DNA from: an archaeon
GTDB lineage: Archaea; Iainarchaeota; Iainarchaeia; Iainarchaeales; Iainarchaeaceae
Assembly: GCA_024653905.1 (NCBI GenBank)
Contig: JANLGZ010000109.1
Location: forward strand, 1-13,961
DNA length: 13,961 nucleotides
Direction of reading: 5' to 3'
The notes below the pieces were generated by a model. The model saw only the letters and a list, made by a program, of their open reading frames with translations. It ran no database searches and was not told the DNA's origin. The translations under genes were made by a program, and so were the position numbers. Of this stretch, positions 7,347-13,205 are shown piece after piece; within the stretch, counting starts at the first letter, position 1; each line of letters opens with the position of its first letter.

Positions 7347-8066
7347 ATTCTCTAAATAAAGCTTTTTTCTTAACCAGAACACTCTATCAACGAATTTTAA
7401 GGTATCCGAAAATACTTTTACAGTGCTTTTTTTTTCAGTATTAGGAATATAAAGAACAGGTATTTCCTTTATTGATAAACCGCTTATAGAAGCACGTTTC
7501 ATTATTTCAGTATCCCAAAACCAATGCTTATCAATGGTTTTTTTAAGAACAGGAATAATTTTTTTTCTGTTAAAAAACTTGAAACTTGCATTTGTATCAG
7601 AAACGGGCAAAGACAGAAGCAGATTTGCAAAACGAGAATAAACTGCATGTAAAAAATCACGAAAAATATGATGAATAGATCTGTCGTAAGATCTTTTCGC
7701 GCAAACAGCATCAGTACCTTGCATTATTTCTACAAGTGCATCAGAAATATAACAAGGAGATATTTCAAGATCAATATCTAAGTAACCAACTATTTCTCCA
7801 GTGGCTGCAAAAAAACCATCTGAAACCGAACCGCCTCTGCCAACATTTTTACTGTGAAAAATCGCTTTAAAATTAGGTTTTCCTTTAACCACTTTTCTAA
7901 TTAAATCAGCAGTATTATCTTGACTCTTATCATCAATAAAAATTATTTCATAAGAAATATTAGTTAGTTTGAAAAAATTCATTATTTTCTTAAAAGATTT
8001 CTCGAAAATAGCCTCTTCATTATAACACGCAAAAATTAATGACAATTTTTTTTGAATAAAAACCAC
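7338..8066 (-). CDS. Dolichol-phosphate mannose synthase-like GT2
   Basis: The protein is up to 242 residues and soluble, of the DPM/polyprenyl-phosphate glycosyltransferase type. It has LSLIFACYNEE (8-18), FIDDKSQDNT (43-52), NVGRGGSVSDG (74-84), the metal-binding DID (97-99), DTNASFKFF (157-165) and FWDTEI (183-188). It probably makes a polyprenyl-phosphate sugar at the cytoplasmic face. Start: the GTG at 8066 lies inside AGGTGG (8068-8063), which looks like the Shine-Dalgarno element itself, so initiation may be further in. The next in-frame candidates are an ATT at 8057 (5 nt after the element, giving a typical GT2 N-terminus) and a TTG at 8045 (17 nt after it). I keep the longest frame because this cannot be settled by eye. 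It lies 62 nt after uxs. Confidence 0.86.
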   Translation of the reverse strand: MVFIQKKLSLIFACYNEEAIFEKSFKKIMNFFKLTNISYEIIFIDDKSQDNTADLIRKVVKGKPNFKAIFHSKNVGRGGSVSDGFFAATGEIVGYLDIDLEISPCYISDALVEIMQGTDAVCAKRSYDRSIHHIFRDFLHAVYSRFANLLLSLPVSDTNASFKFFNRKKIIPVLKKTIDKHWFWDTEIMKRASISGLSIKEIPVLYIPNTEKKSTVKVFSDTLKFVDRVFWLRKKLYLENKK

Positions 8067-8068
8067 CT
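8063..8068 (-). promoter_or_regulatory. Shine-Dalgarno-like AGGTGG overlapping the GTG start
   Basis: The minus strand reads AGGTGG, the archaeal ribosome-binding consensus, and contains the GTG at 8066-8064. If it pairs with 16S rRNA, that GTG cannot be the start, and the ATT at 8057 or the TTG at 8045 would be. Confidence 0.45.
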
Positions 8069-8106
8069 AACTAAACAATATAACCATAACAATAAAATAG
8101 ATTGGA

Positions 8107-8128
8107 TTATTAAATAAAAATAAAATAA
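8107..8128 (-). terminator. T-rich stretch after uxs, possible archaeal terminator
   Basis: Downstream of the TAA stop (8131-8129), the minus strand is almost pure T and A with runs of four to five T. A 12-bp palindrome (AAATAATTATTT, 8123-8134) spans the stop. Oligo-T tracts end archaeal transcription, so the ugd-nucleotidyltransferase-uxs unit may stop here. Weak evidence in an AT-rich genome. Confidence 0.3.
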
Positions 8129-9055
8129 TTATTTATTAAAATAAGAACTCGTTTTTCTGAGGCCTTCTTCCAAACCAATATTTGGTTGCCAATTAAGTGT
8201 TTTTTTTGCCAAAGAAATATCAGGCAGTCTTCTTTCAGGGTCATCAACAGGCAGGTCATTGTAAATGATTTTTGAACTGCTTTTTGTAATAGAAATTATT
8301 TTTTCTGCAAGTTCAAGTATAGTGGTTTCCTGCGGATTTCCAAGATTTACAGGGCCTTTTTCCTGAGAATTCATTAATGCAAATAACCCTGTAACCATGT
8401 CGCTAACATAACAAAAACTTCTTGTTTGGTTTCCTTTGCCATAAACTGTAATGGGTTTATTTTCAAGAGCCTGTATTATAAAATTAGAAACAACTCTTCC
8501 ATCATCTTTAGCAAGTCTTGGACCATAAGTGTTGAAAATTCTTGCGATTTTCACATCAGTTTTGTGAACCTTTCTGTATGAAACACATAATGCTTCTCCA
8601 AAACGCTTTGCTTCATCATAACAGCTTCTTGGACCCACAGAATTCACATTTCCCCAATAAGATTCTTTCTGAGGGTGCTCTAAAGGATTCCCATAAATTT
8701 CAGAAGTGGAAGCAAACAAATATACTGCTTTTTTTTCTTTTGCTATTTCTAAAAGATTTTTTACTCCAAGAGAACCTGCTTCAAGTGTTTCTAATGGTTT
8801 TTCCTGATAATCAACAGGAGAAGCAGGAGATGCTAGATTGTAAATCTGTTTTATTTCTCCTTCAACATTGAATTTTTCTGAAATATTTTGTTCTAAAAAA
8901 GAAAAGTTTTCATTTTTTAATAAGTGTTCAATGTTTTTTTTACTCCCAGTAATAAAATTATCAATGCAAAGAACCTTTTCTCTTTTTTCAATAAGAAAAT
9001 CACATAAATGCGAACCAATAAAACCTGCTCCGCCTGCAACAATTATTTTAGCCAT
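8129..9055 (-). CDS. uxs: UDP-glucuronate decarboxylase (UDP-xylose synthase)
   Basis: From the ATG at 9055 the protein has 308 residues, starting MAKIIVAGGAGFIGSHL, the NAD-binding Rossmann motif. Motifs nearly diagnostic of UXS follow: NLASPASP (73-80), TSEIYG (117-122, with the T-S-E catalytic trio at 117-119), ESYWGNVN (131-138), CYDEAKR (145-151, Tyr146 and Lys150), RIFNTYGPR (172-180), DDGRVVSNF (184-192), the substrate arginine R212 in QTRSF, and RRLPDI (275-280). It oxidises UDP-glucuronate at C4, decarboxylates it and reduces it to UDP-xylose. The frame extends to 9088, but the 11 extra residues precede the Rossmann strand, and GAGG lies 6 nt before the ATG at 9055. That ATG lies inside the end of the nucleotidyltransferase gene (8-nt overlap), implying coupled translation. 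Ugd, which makes its substrate, is two genes upstream. Confidence 0.93.
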   Translation of the reverse strand: MAKIIVAGGAGFIGSHLCDFLIEKREKVLCIDNFITGSKKNIEHLLKNENFSFLEQNISEKFNVEGEIKQIYNLASPASPVDYQEKPLETLEAGSLGVKNLLEIAKEKKAVYLFASTSEIYGNPLEHPQKESYWGNVNSVGPRSCYDEAKRFGEALCVSYRKVHKTDVKIARIFNTYGPRLAKDDGRVVSNFIIQALENKPITVYGKGNQTRSFCYVSDMVTGLFALMNSQEKGPVNLGNPQETTILELAEKIISITKSSSKIIYNDLPVDDPERRLPDISLAKKTLNWQPNIGLEEGLRKTSSYFNK

Positions 9056-9785
9056 CAAATTCCTCTCTTGCATTACCCAAACTTTCAAATGAACCTATGT
9101 CAAACCACTTTTCTTTAAAAATAAAACCATAAACCGCTTTGTGATTTGAAAGCCACTTTACAAAATCACCAGCATTATCAGGAGGATTATCTGCTTCTAT
9201 ATAAAGATTAATTTCTTTTAAATCTTCTTTTGAAAAAATGTAACAAGCAGTTGATGCCAATGAGCTTTTTGGTTCAGCTGGTTTTTCCTCAAAACCAATT
9301 ATTTTTCCATTAGAATCTAATTCCACAACACCAAATTTTTCCTTTACCTCTTCTTTTGAATTCATGTCTTTACATGCAATAACTGAACTCTTTTTTTCTT
9401 TGAAAAATTTGTAAAAATCAGCTAATTTATATTCAAATAAATTATCCCCTGCAATAACCAATAAATCATCATCAATTTTTTCCTCATCTATTGAAAATTT
9501 CATGTCCCCGACAGCACCTTTTCTGTCCTCATTGGATGTTGTCATATCATTAATAATTTTTATAGGTAATTTTCCGGAAAACTCATCAGTCCACTGTTCA
9601 AAATTAAGAGAAAACTTTTCATTGGTAACAATAAGAATTTCATCGATTTCAGGAATATCATCAAAATGTTTTATTATATGTTCTACAATGGGCTTTTCTT
9701 TAACAATTAAGAGTGGTTTTGGCTTGTTTTTAGTTAAAGGCCAGAGTCTTTTTGCATAACCCGCTGCTAGTATTAATGCTTTCAT
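9048..9785 (-). CDS. RmlA-like sugar-1-phosphate nucleotidyltransferase
   Basis: The complete 245-residue protein is a nucleotidyltransferase of the RmlA/GalU fold, joining an NTP and a sugar 1-phosphate to give an NDP-sugar and pyrophosphate. It has the NTP-binding signature LAAGYAKRLWPLT (6-18), PKPLL (22-26), the metal-binding GDN (113-115), FEEKP (165-169) and DIGSFESL (229-236), where the Asp is the usual second metal ligand. Its position between ugd and uxs, with a 4-nt gap before it and an 8-nt overlap after it, suggests it supplies UDP-glucose to Ugd; dTTP-dependent activity on glucose 1-phosphate is the main alternative by family resemblance. Its Shine-Dalgarno element AGGTGA contains the stop codon of ugd. 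No left-handed beta-helix domain follows. Confidence 0.88.
   Translation of the reverse strand: MKALILAAGYAKRLWPLTKNKPKPLLIVKEKPIVEHIIKHFDDIPEIDEILIVTNEKFSLNFEQWTDEFSGKLPIKIINDMTTSNEDRKGAVGDMKFSIDEEKIDDDLLVIAGDNLFEYKLADFYKFFKEKKSSVIACKDMNSKEEVKEKFGVVELDSNGKIIGFEEKPAEPKSSLASTACYIFSKEDLKEINLYIEADNPPDNAGDFVKWLSNHKAVYGFIFKEKWFDIGSFESLGNAREEFDG
9062..9067 (-). promoter_or_regulatory. Shine-Dalgarno element deciding the uxs start
   Basis: The minus strand reads GAGAGG, 6 nt before the ATG at 9055, within the last codons of the upstream gene. It supports 9055 over 9088 as the start of uxs. Confidence 0.5.
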
Positions 9786-9789
9786 TTTT

Positions 9790-9795
9790 TCACCT
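9790..9795 (-). promoter_or_regulatory. Shine-Dalgarno element overlapping the ugd stop
   Basis: The minus strand reads AGGTGA. The last three bases are the TGA stop of ugd, and the ATG of the nucleotidyltransferase follows 4 nt later. Translation of the two genes is likely coupled. Confidence 0.65.
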
Positions 9796-11073
9796 TCCTA
9801 TCCCAAGATATTTGAAACCCAGTTTTTTCAGGTTTTCTTTATTATAAATATTTCTTCCATCAATGATTATTTTGGAATTCATTTCACGCCCGATTTTTTC
9901 AAAATCAAGTTCTAAAAACTCATTCCACTCAGTAATCAAGATTAAGGCATCTGCTCCTTTTGCTGCATCATAAGGATTCTTTGCATATTCAATTCCGCTT
10001 AATATTTTTTTTGCGGTTTCCTGTGCAATCGGATCAACAGCAATTACTTTTGCTTTTTCTCTGAGAAGATAATTTATAATTTCAATTGAGGAAGCTTCTC
10101 TCATGTCATCAGTATTGGGTTTGAATGCTAAACCAAGAACTGCTATTTTTTTTCCTTCCAAAGAATCAAATTCTTTTTTTAGTTTTTCAACTGGAATTGT
10201 TTTTTGTTTTTTATTAACATTTTCAGCTTCTCTTATAATTGAAAGCTCGCAACCAACATTATGGGCAATTTTCTGCAAGGCCTGAACATCTTTAGGAAAA
10301 CAAGACCCCCCATAACCTGAACCCGCATCAAGAAAATGCTTTCCGATTCGGTTATCCAAACCCATTCCTTTTGAAACTTCCTTAACATCAGCACCTACTT
10401 TTTCACATAAGTTTGCAATTTCATTAATGAAAGAAATTTTTGTTGCAAGAAAAGCATTTGATGCATACTTAATCATTTCAGCACTCTCAGAACTTGTAAT
10501 TAAAATTTCGCAATCAAGAGGTTTGTAAAGAGATTCTATTAATTCTGCAGCCTCTTTAGAATCAGAACCTATTACAACTCTATCTGGTTCTAAAAAATCT
10601 TTAACCGCACTCCCTTCTCTTAAAAATTCAGGATTTGAAACAACCTCAATTTTGTGCTGAGTGAATTCGCTTGCTTTTTCTTTAACTTTTTTTGCAGTAC
10701 CAATTGGAACAGTGCTTTTATCCACAATAACTTTTGATTCATTCGCATTTTTTCCGATTGTTTCTGCCACTTGGAAAACATATTTCAAATCCGCTTCCCC
10801 GCTTTCGCTTTGCGGAGTTCCAACCGCAATAAAAATAATTTTGGAATTTTCAATTGATTCTTTGGCATTAATGGTAAAAGTTAATCTTTTTTCTTCAAAG
10901 TTTTTTTTCACAATTGCCTCAAGGCCGGGTTCATAAATAGGAATCTTGCCTTTCTTCAAATCGGAAATTTTTTTCTCATCCACATCTACGCAGATGACTT
11001 CATTCCCTAAATCTGCAAGACATGCTCCTGCAACTAATCCCACATAGCCTGTACCGAAAACTGCGATTTTCAT
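9790..11073 (-). CDS. ugd: UDP-glucose 6-dehydrogenase
   Basis: The complete 427-residue protein is a UDP-glucose/GDP-mannose dehydrogenase with all three domains. The N-terminal NAD domain has GTGYVGL (7-13) and VGTPQSE (84-90); DKSTVPIGTA (118-127) and NPEFLREGSA (147-156) follow. The central helix contains EMIKYASNAF (199-208), and the catalytic motif GYGGSCFPKD (253-262) contains nucleophile Cys258. The C-terminal UDP-binding domain has LGLAFKPNTDDMREA (313-327). It oxidises UDP-glucose twice to UDP-glucuronate. UDP-glucose is preferred over GDP-mannose or UDP-N-acetylsugars because UDP-glucuronate decarboxylase and a UDP-glucuronate epimerase-like gene follow; sequence alone does not exclude the others. 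It heads the minus-strand block and is divergent from a second nucleotidyltransferase across 136 nt. AAGGA lies about 9 nt before the ATG. Confidence 0.93.
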   Translation of the reverse strand: MKIAVFGTGYVGLVAGACLADLGNEVICVDVDEKKISDLKKGKIPIYEPGLEAIVKKNFEEKRLTFTINAKESIENSKIIFIAVGTPQSESGEADLKYVFQVAETIGKNANESKVIVDKSTVPIGTAKKVKEKASEFTQHKIEVVSNPEFLREGSAVKDFLEPDRVVIGSDSKEAAELIESLYKPLDCEILITSSESAEMIKYASNAFLATKISFINEIANLCEKVGADVKEVSKGMGLDNRIGKHFLDAGSGYGGSCFPKDVQALQKIAHNVGCELSIIREAENVNKKQKTIPVEKLKKEFDSLEGKKIAVLGLAFKPNTDDMREASSIEIINYLLREKAKVIAVDPIAQETAKKILSGIEYAKNPYDAAKGADALILITEWNEFLELDFEKIGREMNSKIIIDGRNIYNKENLKKLGFKYLGIGR

Positions 11074-11180
11074 TTTATCAAAAATCCTTGATTTAATTAT
11101 TATTAGAAATAAGAGACTCTGATATAGTCAGCTACGCTAACATTTTAAAGTAAATTGGTACAAGGGTAAGAAAAACAGCA

Positions 11181-11188
11181 TTTAAATT
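11181..11188 (+). promoter_or_regulatory. TATA box for the 11210 nucleotidyltransferase (leaderless)
   Basis: The bases read TTTAAATT, preceded by an A-rich stretch where a BRE would lie, and the centre is 25-26 nt upstream of the ATG at 11210. There is no Shine-Dalgarno element in between. This is the classic layout of an archaeal leaderless promoter. The remaining part of the 11074-11209 gap must hold the divergent ugd promoter, where only vague TA-rich stretches (11091-11109) are seen. Confidence 0.55.
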
Positions 11189-11209
11189 GGTTTATGGCTT
11201 ATTTTTTGC

Positions 11210-11908
11210 ATGCAGATAAAACAAGCATTTGTACTGGCTGGGGGTAAAGGCGAAAGATTAAGGCCTTTAACCTTGGAAACCCCAAAACCACTAGTGAAGG
11301 TTAAGGGAAAACCGATTCTGGAATATTCCATTGAACTTCTCAAAAAACACGGGGTTACAGAGGTAATTCTTTCAGTGGGATATATGCACGAAAAAATAAT
11401 TGATTATTTTGGCGACGGTCAAAAATTTGGGGTAAGTATTGTTTATGCGATTGAAGAGGAACCTCTTGGAACCGGAGGTGCTTTGAAACAAGCTGAAGAA
11501 TTACTGAGTGAAAAATTTTTCATGCTAAACGGTGATAATATTGCAGATTATGATTTGAATGAATTGACAAAAACACACGAAAAAAATAATGCATTGGCAA
11601 CTTTAACACTTTCAGAGGTCGAAGATGTTTCAAGCTTCGGGGTTGCAAAACTTGATGGAGAAAAAATAATTGAGTTTGTGGAAAAACCAAAAAAAGAAAA
11701 TGCGCCAAGCAACTGGGTTAATGCTGGAGCTTACGCAATTGAAAAAAAGGCCCTTGAATTTTTGCCTGAAGGATTTAATTTAATTGAAAAAACAATGTTT
11801 CCTGCACTCGCAAAGCAGGGGAAACTGTTTTCCTACAAACACAAAGGAAAATGGTTTACTACTGATACATTTGAAAGGATAAAAAAAGCGGAGAGTGGAT
11901 TGAATTGA
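11210..11908 (+). CDS. Sugar-1-phosphate nucleotidyltransferase (ManC/RmlA-like, short form)
   Basis: The complete 232-residue nucleotidyltransferase has LAGGKGERLRPLT (9-21), the catalytic-lysine motif PKP (25-27), EPLGTGGAL (84-92), the metal-binding NGDN (107-110), VEKP (157-160) and NAG (171-173). Near the C-terminus the usual W-x-D-I-G-T metal motif is replaced by WFTTDTFERI (215-224), so the Asp sits two residues later, as in some HddC/GDP-heptose and mannose-1-phosphate guanylyltransferase-like branches. Mannose 1-phosphate or a glucose/heptose phosphate is possible; the base specificity is unknown. It is divergent from ugd and overlaps the next membrane-protein gene by 4 nt. A TATA box sits about 25 nt before the ATG, with no Shine-Dalgarno element. 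Confidence 0.85.
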   Translation: MQIKQAFVLAGGKGERLRPLTLETPKPLVKVKGKPILEYSIELLKKHGVTEVILSVGYMHEKIIDYFGDGQKFGVSIVYAIEEEPLGTGGALKQAEELLSEKFFMLNGDNIADYDLNELTKTHEKNNALATLTLSEVEDVSSFGVAKLDGEKIIEFVEKPKKENAPSNWVNAGAYAIEKKALEFLPEGFNLIEKTMFPALAKQGKLFSYKHKGKWFTTDTFERIKKAESGLN

Positions 11909-12480
11909 GTGTGGACATTAGTAAAACAAAGGACAAAATAGAAATCAACATAAACCGAGAATTTACAAACGAATATCTCAAATATGTGGACAAGGCAGTT
12001 CCTTGGGTTATACTGATTATTGCAATTCTATTAATAGAGCCTATTCAAAAAGTTTTAGACCCAGATACATTCAATCTATATTCTCTTTCTTCCATAGCCC
12101 TGACTATTATATTGATACCAACGGTTATTCTTTTCATGAAAAGAGGAATCAGAAAGTCAGAATTCAAAATACAAAAAAATCTGAAAACTGGTGAATTCAC
12201 CTTAAACATCATCCAACACATTTTTTTTTATAATGAAAAAACCTCAAAAAAAAGCGAATTGTTAGAAGTGATTGCAAAAAAGCCCCATCTGACACACCCG
12301 AAGTTCAAAGAACTCTACTTGCTTTCACTTAAGTTTAATGATGCAACAATAAACCTGTTTTCAAAATGGTCGTTAACACAAATCAGGACTTCGCCTTTCC
12401 GTAGAATTGAATTTCTGGAAAAAAAAGAAGTGGAAATTATTGCCAAAGAACTTGGAGTAAAACCTATATTTGAAAATTAG
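11905..12480 (+). CDS. Two-helix membrane protein of unknown function
   Basis: The 191-residue protein is not recognised as a known family. A charged N-terminus (1-30, possibly one beta or helical element) is followed by two membrane helices (about 33-48 and 60-78), then a cytoplasmic, Lys- and Phe-rich domain (79-191) ending in an amphipathic stretch. There are no cysteines and no visible catalytic motif. The start TTG at 11905 overlaps the TGA stop of the nucleotidyltransferase (TTGA); a GTG at 11911 is an alternative, and GGAG lies about 11 nt upstream. The tight overlap suggests cotranslation with the nucleotidyltransferase. A role as membrane adaptor or regulator of glycan synthesis would be only a guess. 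It converges on the dedA-like gene with a 6-nt gap. Confidence 0.78.
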   Translation: MSVDISKTKDKIEININREFTNEYLKYVDKAVPWVILIIAILLIEPIQKVLDPDTFNLYSLSSIALTIILIPTVILFMKRGIRKSEFKIQKNLKTGEFTLNIIQHIFFYNEKTSKKSELLEVIAKKPHLTHPKFKELYLLSLKFNDATINLFSKWSLTQIRTSPFRRIEFLEKKEVEIIAKELGVKPIFEN

Positions 12481-12486
12481 AATTAT

Positions 12487-13086
12487 TCACAAAAATTTCC
12501 CGTGATTTTCCATTCTGTGCCTGTAAAATTTCCAGAGTACAAACAAAATCACAGGAATTGCAACAACTATTGTGATTAGTTCAAAGTATTGCTCAAGGAA
12601 TGCGCGGATTTCTTCTCCATAAAGAAAAATTACTGTGGCCACACCAAAAAATCTTAAACCTCTTGAGGCCACGGAAGCAATAATGAATTTTTTTATGTCA
12701 AGACCCATTATCCCTGAAAAAATAGTGAAAACCTTGTAAGGAATTGGTGAAAAACCAGCTGCAAACACAGCCCAAGGGCCTAATTCAGCATAAATTTTCT
12801 GAATATGCTCAACCTGCTTCTTTTTTGCAAATCTCAATAAAAGAGGTTCTCCGAATTTGTGGCCTAACCAATAACCAAAAATACCGCCCAAAACACTTCC
12901 AATTGTTGCTACTCCTGCAATAATAAAAGCATTTTGAGGTTCAGCAAGGGCAAAAGCGATTAAAAGTACATCTGGCGGAACTGGGAAAAAACTTGATTCT
13001 GCAAAAGCAAGGATAAACAAACCAAGCAAACCATAAGAACCGAAGGTTATAGTGGTCCATGCTAAAAGTCCATTAAATAATGACAT
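12487..13086 (-). CDS. DedA/VTT-family membrane protein
   Basis: From the ATG at 13086 the protein has 199 residues and about five membrane segments or re-entrant helices. It shows the DedA/SNARE-associated (VTT) features: the acidic-proline motif ESSFFPVPPD (30-39), GIFGYWLGHKFG (68-79), and the second re-entrant region GFSPIPYKVFTIFSGIMGLD (111-130) followed by basic SRGLRFF (141-147). Bacterial relatives act in lipid-carrier recycling and membrane homeostasis, and some DedA proteins recycle undecaprenyl phosphate; a polyprenyl-phosphate role would suit this locus but is inferred. The frame extends to a TTG at 13125, but a TATA box at 13107-13114 lies inside that extension and about 25 nt before the ATG at 13086, so I take the shorter, leaderless start. 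Confidence 0.88.
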   Translation of the reverse strand: MSLFNGLLAWTTITFGSYGLLGLFILAFAESSFFPVPPDVLLIAFALAEPQNAFIIAGVATIGSVLGGIFGYWLGHKFGEPLLLRFAKKKQVEHIQKIYAELGPWAVFAAGFSPIPYKVFTIFSGIMGLDIKKFIIASVASRGLRFFGVATVIFLYGEEIRAFLEQYFELITIVVAIPVILFVLWKFYRHRMENHGKFL

Positions 13087-13106
13087 AATATACACATGCT
13101 CTGTTT

Positions 13107-13114
13107 GTTTATAA
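13107..13114 (-). promoter_or_regulatory. TATA box deciding the DedA start (leaderless)
   Basis: The minus strand reads TTATAAAC, centred about 25 nt upstream of the ATG at 13086. A message started there could not include the TTG at 13125, which argues for the shorter protein. Confidence 0.55.
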
Positions 13115-13190
13115 GCCGTTTGCAATTGTTTTTAAAAGCATTTTCTACGCCAAACACATAAGGAAATAAAAAATTTTCAATTTTTAAAAA

Positions 13191-13200
13191 AGGGAAGGGG
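13191..13200 (+). promoter_or_regulatory. Purine-rich Shine-Dalgarno region before a TTG start
   Basis: The bases AGGGAAGGGG end 5 nt before the TTG at 13206. A similar AAGGGG precedes the ATG of the GT-C-like gene, which suggests this is a usable ribosome-binding element here. Confidence 0.5.
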
Positions 13201-13205
13201 TTTAT

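Noticed and set aside
9056..9088. N-terminal extension of uxs to 9088
   Set aside because: The added residues precede the Rossmann strand and lie in the upstream gene; GAGG and the ATG at 9055 give the standard start.
8542..9092. Plus-strand reading frames opposite uxs
   Set aside because: They are antisense to the strongly supported UDP-glucuronate decarboxylase and look like low-complexity shadows.
13087..13125. N-terminal extension of the DedA protein to a TTG at 13125
   Set aside because: A TATA box lies inside this stretch about 25 nt before the ATG at 13086, and the extension is polar and unlike family N-termini.
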